Shown: piece after piece, positions 9,201 through 9,862 of the stretch
How the letters are laid out: every line of letters begins with the position of its first letter
Position numbering within the stretch: the stretch's first letter is position 1
Assembly (NCBI GenBank): GCA_039029935.1
Contig: JBCCFC010000427.1
Span: forward strand, 1-9,862
Source: G039029935 sp039029935
GTDB taxonomy: Bacteria; Chloroflexota; Anaerolineae; Caldilineales; Caldilineaceae
DNA: 9,862 nt
Direction of reading: 5' to 3'
Translations under genes and position numbers: made by a program
Notes under the pieces: model-generated
Database searches by the model: none
Told to the model about the DNA's origin: nothing
What the model saw: only the letters and a program-made list of their open reading frames with translations

Positions 9201-9233
9201 GCAAAAGAACGGCAATCTGGATGGCAGGAATGA
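165..9233 (+). CDS. Giant secreted RHS/YD-repeat protein, probable polymorphic toxin or surface protein
   Basis: This 3022-residue protein is predicted to be exported and to form an RHS-type beta shell enclosing a C-terminal effector. Visible in order: hydrophobic export signal (11-30); three copies of a Cys-bracketed domain (75-212, 341-474, 508-645) on Thr/Pro linkers; a beta-rich region; SpvB-like sequence (STGAATVNIPI, GLSPSLSLSYSS, GSGWSLGGISYIAGG, ~959-1050); many YD motifs (YGYDGLGRQTRV at 1852, YDLLGRKKAM at 1987, YDANGNMVSRL at 2292); a Pro/Thr/Arg insertion (2361-2690); the RHS end signature (YLHGDHLGST, GLMYYRARYYDPGVGLFVSPDSI, NPIKFNDPTGH); and a unique tip (2815-3022). The ATG at 165 is chosen because AGAGG lies five bases upstream and the signal peptide starts directly. 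The family assignment is secure. Toxin activity is inferred from architecture; a role in adhesion or as a surface structure is an alternative. No frameshift or internal stop is seen. Confidence 0.96.
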   Translation: MRKPNPFTQSKFFVRFVVCLFIGSVLLLLTNHINFSQSVSARILPANALPAPIQRVPQANQFAPMFNATADIPSEACLTLTNDHFVFGALGYLDNDDGTHTLYYQATNNGTSNVRLIRIFTGSWNRISPSIGSTYTGQLGSYSIAQWEGWSGWRRGSISYTPQFSGFSNGQSDVFVITVSGFNSTDQATIRMNTGSLKDITFTWQDATNCELSASTPTPTTTATPTHTPTFTSTPTPTDTATPIDTATPTNTPTVTQTPTVTPVPIHSPTTTPTPTITPTPTITPTPTITPTPTITPTPTITPTPTETATPTETATSTATPTSTATPTLTTTPTPSALERHACLTATSGDFVVDAVQYVENGDGSYTLTYRVTNNGDSNVRRILFDTSGWGQRTPMDRSHYRGNLGNYKVRWRARRWFRGMIYRNRVPNFNRGATDVFNITLQEFDPTQTTRIYIVSRRRARGIVDFVWANGACKQTPIDTATPVPVQSITPTPTSTPTATPEVLPTHACISATAGNYVFEGLGYLGNDDGTHTLHYRVTNHGATAMRYLAFEKGTQTFAAPAHKNFYTGALGDYQVWWQETSHPRFFPSLIYRSWVRTFVNGKHDTFSMTVNGFDPAETIRIQTYSGWNSQEIARLTWADGNCDLAQTYPTTPTPTPAPYVHQGDWLDLTLDTSAWRITPSTTVTLTISAYVSPTISLASTPEIKFTLPSDLVNVNNTSQMTYTWPITQGELFITHLPVQVSESGLAAQPTMIELWADIQGTFAATDTEPSTPWFYETYRGLASLAELPGEGADTPNRKEWRLDGNDLMVQANDNAVTFEIEASVAPTGTIIQHTTLYDAREGLSARRFVEGRTAANGEPGLWVDGILSYLVWNMEAVDPESEPVAFTVVTLEEGVIVTIDLRSFAAMGADPAALNVWIRETDDEPWTVLRGVYDEAAQTLRVLIPHFSEMNLGEGVTFSGDVLPSVELFSTNRSTGAATVNIPIDTPAGHGGLSPSLSLSYSSVGMDDLRMESGKDKPDEDKPGYDKFVVQDSSVGSGWSLGGISYIAGGTNDENPYQQSRQLIINGQSATLLKMGGQWRTSPELFAKIEDPDATGVTNLWRITTADGTLYEFGALPDVGKYSQDLGSALVDRFDESANTYIARWYLARVTDVQGNEMVYHYAQEQGKIRRTKKDSNETKDDPYTSAIYPKAIYWHPTNGCRHANNAYGWCMRVFFTYGARNDWQVEDAELEGVAPDLKQAWYAKDNRLHSADVEVWSQARNDWHIVRQYALTHQYAHGDKRLLLTGVTQRGQETLNPQTNTWATEALQTHTFTYLTPSLNDVRLHTADNGWGGNVTFTYQAYRPICPSGVVEQLEAINETCVRHAVLNTVTSNGMGQTNRVDYAYPTTHAADSDYNATMGAGVFHGFDSTEASYRDGSTLVYRDREVYWHHGEGETTSLGHDPRSGQRQSYTLFDSQGRTRAHTTYDLKAYYCKTNEEYDGRWKGECQADHRGPEWVETDTTWENISGNIHSNRRKWIQLRSLGETTVSTDYNESGSLVSTITQKTVNVYDPMITPFTADASGDVNYGNLIRSEAWHDNTLLRTTHTTYYPNTAKNILHLPARVVVLDGSHQCHSDTRTIYGSTSNQYYHEPQSGLVAKIAQAINTCRADMDARHDTPDHSPDWLVSHMSYDGNGNVQTSVVLGEHSGTQQGISIDYDGFYHLFPIKQTNVNNGNYFESAAYYGVNGSYIHDSGGVWGSMARHCGSNGLCTVQTTDSFGRPVRRTNEANPNIFTTYDYIEPDYFQSGSGNRKTYVVLERQSPRCEGNFVRKHYNGLGQLVAEQRPAQGWQTKIDGCGTGQRHPEVDTYYGYDGLGRQTRVSVPVARDRTTDTESAWTDVNDYGWDHGDSSTRYDSLSRPIRETAPNGVTTEFHYAGFTTSVIRDNKVIKWTETDALGNLHLVRIYDRHGARWVEDATVTLNHDIMGHLETVTHADSAGTTYIEYDLLGRKKAMSDVDMGLWYYSYDHFGNLTSQTDARGVKTDLGYDGLGRLYQQRFPAYGDTASYTINYAYDDTQNHASQGQLTSVHYSDGRYAKHLTYTALGLLQDETVVMPSITANGDERFTTAYGYDGYNRPSTTTYPDGEQVSTTYNSLGLQETLVSQVGSQQTVLVNNVDYDEAGRLVEMSLPALSESTPVMQTYQYYPWTTPTNGGLLHNILVTHNSATYLNLSYTYDIQGNIHSITDPLSGGSTQYFGYDAQNRLTSAYGQSFSWQPSGNIQRFAETGNVYTYHPQHPHAVQQAQGATYDYDANGNMVSRLGGDNPLTLAWNAENRLERVVSDEVSEHYRYDPNGIRVQKSNGAGTTYYVSDAYEMAVHIITPTPTVTNTPTPLPTATNTPTPRPPTATPRPTSTFTPRPPTATPRPTSTFTRRPPTATPRPTSTFTRRPPTVAPRPTSTFTRRPPTETPRPTSTFTRRPPTATPRPTATFTRRPPTATPRPTATFTRRPPTATPRPTATFTRRPTATPRPTATFTRRPTATPRPTATFTRRPTATPRPTSTPTKVILIGLPTKIVPTRYPTPVCLFLWCPPSAVKSANDSTTAPNTYTPTPVLTPMPTYPPVVVPSTATPMLPDASTIIAADVISETVFMPLIHYTAGKITAKEAKIADIGSPSSQVQVYMPVVMAGESVEGDTSSAVNAAAAQPQYKTVVTKYYTFNGQRIAMKRGDEFTYLHGDHLGSTSVTVGDESGEQRYYAFGGVRSGGDLPTDFTYTGQKVDGTGLMYYRARYYDPGVGLFVSPDSIVPDASNVFAYNRYMYVYGNPIKFNDPTGHYVEVFLSMNYSNISDLPQPQVLLPRLPMGRYYVVEPNACPRLADCFRAGKDGNALYIIDFEDRDKNNPIPLAEFEQLVNEVAADLYNHSTPPGKVRGVWANRMVYDTPFFNNVDQFPSDQQVCIEGLHCSGRSDINYFAQGMWGAAASETLGETEDLARFWKNRRYGKDVSEDILFWLQYGHNYYHNWLKQKHKAEKEAKERQSGWQE
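387..800 (+). repeat. Cys-bracketed domain, copy 1 of 3
   Basis: Residues 75-212. It begins with ACLTLT and ends with TNCEL, with cysteines at 77 and 210 and none between. Features shared with the other two copies: a Y..N.DGTHTL.Y start, a TNNG.SNVR segment, Y.G.LG.Y, a DVF.ITV..F strand and a final FTW.....C. The Gly and aromatic spacing suggests a beta-sandwich with N and C ends stapled by a disulfide. I do not recognise a named family. By position, exposed on stalks at the N terminus, a binding role is likely but inferred. Confidence 0.75.
801..1184 (+). repeat. Thr/Pro-rich linker between domain copies 1 and 2
   Basis: Residues 213-340 are almost wholly Thr and Pro with some Ala, Ile, Ser and Glu (TPTPT, TATPT, TPTIT). 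Such stretches are extended, flexible and often O-glycosylated in surface proteins, so this probably acts as a stalk or spacer. It holds an exact tandem repeat, listed separately. The complementary strand reads as Cys/Arg- or Val/Gly-rich frames, which are only shadows of this repeat. Confidence 0.9.
981..1081 (+). repeat. Perfect 18-bp tandem repeat, five copies plus a partial
   Basis: The unit ccgacgccgactatcaca occurs five times without a mismatch at 981-998, 999-1016, 1017-1034, 1035-1052 and 1053-1070, followed by 11 bases of a sixth. Each unit encodes PTPTIT. Because 18 is divisible by three, copy-number change would lengthen or shorten the stalk without breaking the frame. Confidence 0.97.
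1185..1586 (+). repeat. Cys-bracketed domain, copy 2 of 3
   Basis: Residues 341-474, starting HACLTATSGDFVV and ending DFVWANGACK, with cysteines at 343 and 474. It aligns with the other copies through NGDGSYTLTYRVTNNGDSNVR, YRGNLGNYKVRW and ATDVFNITLQEFDP. This copy is much more basic than its neighbours, with arginine clusters around 410-432 and 457-463 (RRRARG), which suggests its surface binds something different, perhaps a polyanion. At the DNA level the copies are well diverged, so the triplication is old. Confidence 0.75.
1587..1685 (+). other. Short Thr/Pro linker between domain copies 2 and 3
   Basis: Residues 475-507 (QTPIDTATPVPVQ, then TPTPTSTPTATPE) form a second, much shorter spacer of about 33 residues. 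It has no exact tandem repeat at the DNA level. Confidence 0.8.
1686..2099 (+). repeat. Cys-bracketed domain, copy 3 of 3
   Basis: Residues 508-645, starting HACISATAGNYVF and ending TWADGNCDL, with cysteines at 510 and 644. It shares GYLGNDDGTHTLHYRVTN with copy 1 (GYLDNDDGTHTLYYQATN) and the FDP..TIRI strand with copy 2. A short Thr/Pro linker (646-660) joins it to the following beta-rich region. Function is unknown; its place in the array suggests display outside the shell. Confidence 0.75.
2145..3029 (+). other. Beta-rich region between the repeats and the SpvB-like part
   Basis: Residues 661-955 contain alternating hydrophobic strands (VTLTISAYVSPTISLAS, PEIKFTLPSDL) suggesting an immunoglobulin-like fold, then a segment with paired strands ending LRVLIPHFSEMNLGEG at 942-957. 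A final PHFSE/HFS-type motif is common just ahead of RHS regions in large bacterial surface proteins. It contains no cysteine. No precise family is recognised. Confidence 0.5.
3039..4199 (+). other. SpvB/TcaC-like N-terminal RHS domain
   Basis: Residues ~959-1345. STGAATVNIPIDTPAG, LSPSLSLSYSS and GSGWSLGGISYIAGG match the pattern of the SpvB family that precedes the TcdB/TcaC shell in insecticidal Tc complexes and many RHS proteins. A charged insertion of Lys, Asp and Glu (1016-1030, GKDKPDEDKPGYDK) interrupts the usual spacing between the LSYSS and GWSL motifs. By analogy this region helps close the shell at its N-terminal end. Confidence 0.7.
5172..7244 (+). repeat. YD-repeat (RHS) region
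   Basis: Residues ~1670-2360 hold degenerate YD repeats of the form [FY]-x-Y-D-x-x-G-R/N-L/V, for example YDGNGNVQTS, YGYDGLGRQTRV, YDSLSRPIRE, YDLLGRKKAM, YDHFGNLTSQTDARG, YDGLGRLYQQ, YDEAGRLVEM, YDIQGNIHSI, YDAQNRLTSA, YDANGNMVSR and YDPNGIRVQK. In structurally known relatives these strands spiral into a hollow cocoon. The block stops abruptly at GTTYYVSDAYEM (2346-2357), where the low-complexity insertion begins; in most RHS proteins the core would continue. Confidence 0.9.
7245..8234 (+). other. Low-complexity insertion inside the RHS core
   Basis: Residues 2361-2690 separate GTTYYVSDAYEM from TKYYTFNGQRIAMKRGD, two stretches that are normally nearly adjacent in RHS proteins. The insert has a Thr/Pro entry (2363-2384), an Arg/Pro/Thr periodic repeat (2385-2545), a short hydrophobic Cys pair (VCLFLWC, cysteines 2566 and 2571), another Thr/Pro stretch and two similar hydrophobic motifs (VFMPLIHY at 2630 and VYMPVVMAG at 2661). 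The frame is open throughout, so the gene tolerates it. Confidence 0.8.
7317..7799 (+). repeat. 45-bp / 42-bp tandem repeat encoding R-P-P-T-A-T-P-R-P-T-S-T-F-T-R
   Basis: Eight 15-residue units run from residue 2385 to 2504, then two 14-residue units (2505-2518, 2519-2532) that lack one proline, then a degenerate partial unit to 2545. The two 14-residue units are 39/42 identical in DNA (7677-7718 and 7719-7760). The repeat is strongly basic (two or three Arg per unit), unlike the uncharged N-terminal stalks. Confidence 0.93.
8235..8606 (+). other. C-terminal RHS core signature with DPxG motif
   Basis: Residues 2691-2814 carry YLHGDHLGSTSVTV, YYAFGGVRSGG, FTYTGQKVDGTGLMYYRARY, DPGVGLFVSPDSIVPD and GNPIKFNDPTGH. 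This is the conserved RHS-associated core that marks the boundary with the variable tip. In characterised Rhs and TcC proteins, aspartates of this region catalyse self-cleavage that frees the tip inside the shell. Here D2810 of DPTGH and D2783 of SPDS are the candidates; activity has not been shown from sequence alone. Confidence 0.9.
8607..9230 (+). other. Variable C-terminal tip (candidate effector domain)
   Basis: Residues 2815-3022 follow the DPTGH boundary. Visible features: two CX5C pairs (C2853/C2859 and C2937/C2943); a mixed alpha/beta first half (NALYIIDFED); a segment SDINYFAQGMWGAAASETL (2947-2965) followed by ARFWKNRRYGKDVSEDILFW (2972-2991); and a Lys/Glu-rich helix at the end (LKQKHKAEKEAKERQ). 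The GxWGAA...WK...YG pattern faintly recalls polymorphic toxin type 44 domains, but I cannot confirm this. The DNA is markedly AT-richer than the core, as expected of exchanged tips. No enzymatic motif is certain. Confidence 0.6.
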
Positions 9234-9257
9234 CGACTAACGCTGCAAAACACGTAG

Positions 9258-9288
9258 GTGTCATATTTTGGAAAATATCTTACACTTT
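9258..9288 (+). terminator. Possible weak terminator hairpin of the giant gene
   Basis: GTGT (9258-9261), ATATTTT (9263-9269), AAAATAT (9272-9278) and ACAC (9282-9285) form a bulged stem-loop 25 bases after the stop codon, followed by TTT. The stem is AT-rich and the T tract is short, so it may be a weak terminator or an mRNA end-stabilising hairpin. Confidence 0.35.
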
Positions 9289-9617
9289 CAAAATCAAACA
9301 AGTACCAATCTTATGGATACTGGGTTACAGTATAAACTCAAAGCCCGGTATTTAGCAGATTATTCATAAAAAAGGAAAGGATCGTTCGAGGTTTAGTAAC
9401 AATTTAGAATATAAAATTCTATTTGCAAGACATTAAAAATTATAAAAAAAAGAATTATTCTCTTGTAATGCTTATCAGGCCTGACATCGCGTTTCCAGAG
9501 ACAGCTACCCAAAATACCATAATAGGTGTCGTGTGGTTATGTTAAAAAACATCAGCACCTTTTACTACACTTATACTCCTACCCTTTTAAACCTCAAACA
9601 ACCTAAAAAAGTTTAAA

Positions 9618-9726
9618 ATATTTCAACTACTACTTAGTTACCTAAATTATGATAGATTAGACACCTCTGGTCACGACTGGTTTCTAATTTATCATAATTT
9701 CGATAACTGAGTACTACCAAAAATAT
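9618..9726. repeat. Large imperfect palindrome (109 bases)
   Basis: The core arms AAATTATGATAGATTAGA (9644-9661) and TCTAATTTATCATAATTT (9683-9700) pair at 17 of 18 positions, with a G-T wobble at the other. Inward, ACC (9663-9665) pairs with GGT (9679-9681) around a 13-base loop. Outward, 9628-9642 pairs with 9702-9716 with two mismatches and one wobble; then, after a 4x4 internal loop, ATATTT (9618-9623) pairs with AAATAT (9721-9726). It could be a miniature transposable element, a cruciform, or a structured RNA or attenuator before the next gene. Confidence 0.8.
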
Positions 9727-9754
9727 GATGATCTGTCCTAAATCAACACTAGGA

Positions 9755-9782
9755 TTTTCATAATACAATCTAAGTATATAAA
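9755..9782 (+). promoter_or_regulatory. Possible promoter for the gene at the right edge
   Basis: TTTTCA (9755-9760) and TATAAA (9777-9782) are separated by 16 bases, giving a predicted start near 9790 and a leader of about 60 bases. In such AT-rich DNA TATAAA-like hexamers are frequent, so support is modest. Confidence 0.3.
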
Positions 9783-9850
9783 ATAGCACTTTTTTGAATT
9801 ATGTGCGAAATTTAAGGTAATGGTAATTTGCATTGGAAAGGAGTGTTAAA

Positions 9851-9862
9851 ATGAATAAAAAA
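9851..9862 (+). CDS. Start of an unidentified gene, cut by the window edge
   Basis: Only ATG and three further codons (M-N-K-K) are present. The start is supported by a strong ribosome-binding site, AAAGGAG at 9837-9843, seven bases before the ATG, stronger than that of the giant gene. An MNKK start is common in exported proteins and in small cytosolic ones alike. Standing next downstream of a polymorphic-toxin-like gene on the same strand, it could be the immunity protein, but the 617-base gap and its own possible promoter speak against strict co-transcription. Nothing else can be said from four codons. Confidence 0.55.

Larger units (their letters stand above)
9234..9850. other. AT-rich intergenic region without a convincing gene
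   Basis: About 617 bases with stops in every frame. The longest plausible small frame (ATG at 9468, 25 codons) has no ribosome-binding site. The region holds a hairpin just after the stop codon, a short hairpin at 9317-9333 (ATACTG-5-CAGTAT), a perfect 10-bp palindrome TCAGGCCTGA (9475-9484), a nested hairpin at 9524-9560, the large palindrome at 9618-9726 and a weak terminator-like TCCTA-9-TAGGA-TTTT at 9736-9758. No tRNA cloverleaf was found. Confidence 0.7.

Noticed and set aside
9468..9545. 25-codon frame starting at ATG 9468
   Set aside because: It has no ribosome-binding site, is very short and resembles nothing recognisable; it might be a decayed remnant but cannot be supported.
9618..9726. 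Integron attC site
   Set aside because: The palindrome lacks matching GTTRRRY / RYYYAAC core sites at the expected positions; GTTACCT on the left does not fit.
9234..9850. tRNA or other classical RNA gene in the spacer
   Set aside because: No cloverleaf with T-loop consensus (GGTTCRA) was found on either strand.

Overview
The window is almost entirely one gene. A single uninterrupted reading frame on the + strand (165-9233, 3022 residues, roughly 330 kDa) encodes an exported RHS/YD-repeat protein. About 160 bases of AT-rich upstream DNA carry its probable promoter. About 620 bases of AT-rich DNA without a convincing gene follow it. The start of a second gene lies at the right edge (ATG at 9851, cut off after four codons).

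Organism: the protein style suggests the phylum Chloroflexota (for example the Herpetosiphon or Anaerolineae type). The clues are very large RHS proteins, long Thr-Pro linkers of the TPTPT kind between surface domains, SpvB-like sequence ahead of the YD repeats, and short hydrophobic [YF]-M-P-[LV]-[IV] motifs after the linkers. This is inferred from style; no taxonomic marker gene is present. Coding GC is about one half, while the flanks are much AT-richer.

Layout of the giant protein (residues): signal peptide or N-terminal membrane segment (1-41); three diverged copies of an unrecognised ~135-residue domain, each bracketed by one Cys at either end (75-212, 341-474, 508-645), joined by Thr/Pro linkers; a beta-rich region (661-955); an SpvB/TcaC-like region (~959-1345); an RHS shell and YD-repeat region (to ~2360); a 330-residue Pro/Thr/Arg low-complexity insertion (2361-2690) lying inside the RHS barrel sequence; the terminal RHS core ending in DPTGH (2691-2814); and a 208-residue C-terminal tip (2815-3022) of different base composition, as expected of a variable polymorphic-toxin tip.

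How it would work, by analogy with RHS and Tc toxin C proteins: the YD repeats form a hollow beta shell that holds the C-terminal tip, released by self-cleavage near the DPxG motif. The N-terminal triplicated domains on flexible stalks would display the shell or bind a target outside the cell. No immunity gene directly abuts the tip. The next gene start, with a strong ribosome-binding site, is 617 bases downstream. Between them is a 109-base imperfect palindrome that is the most unexplained non-coding feature of the window.
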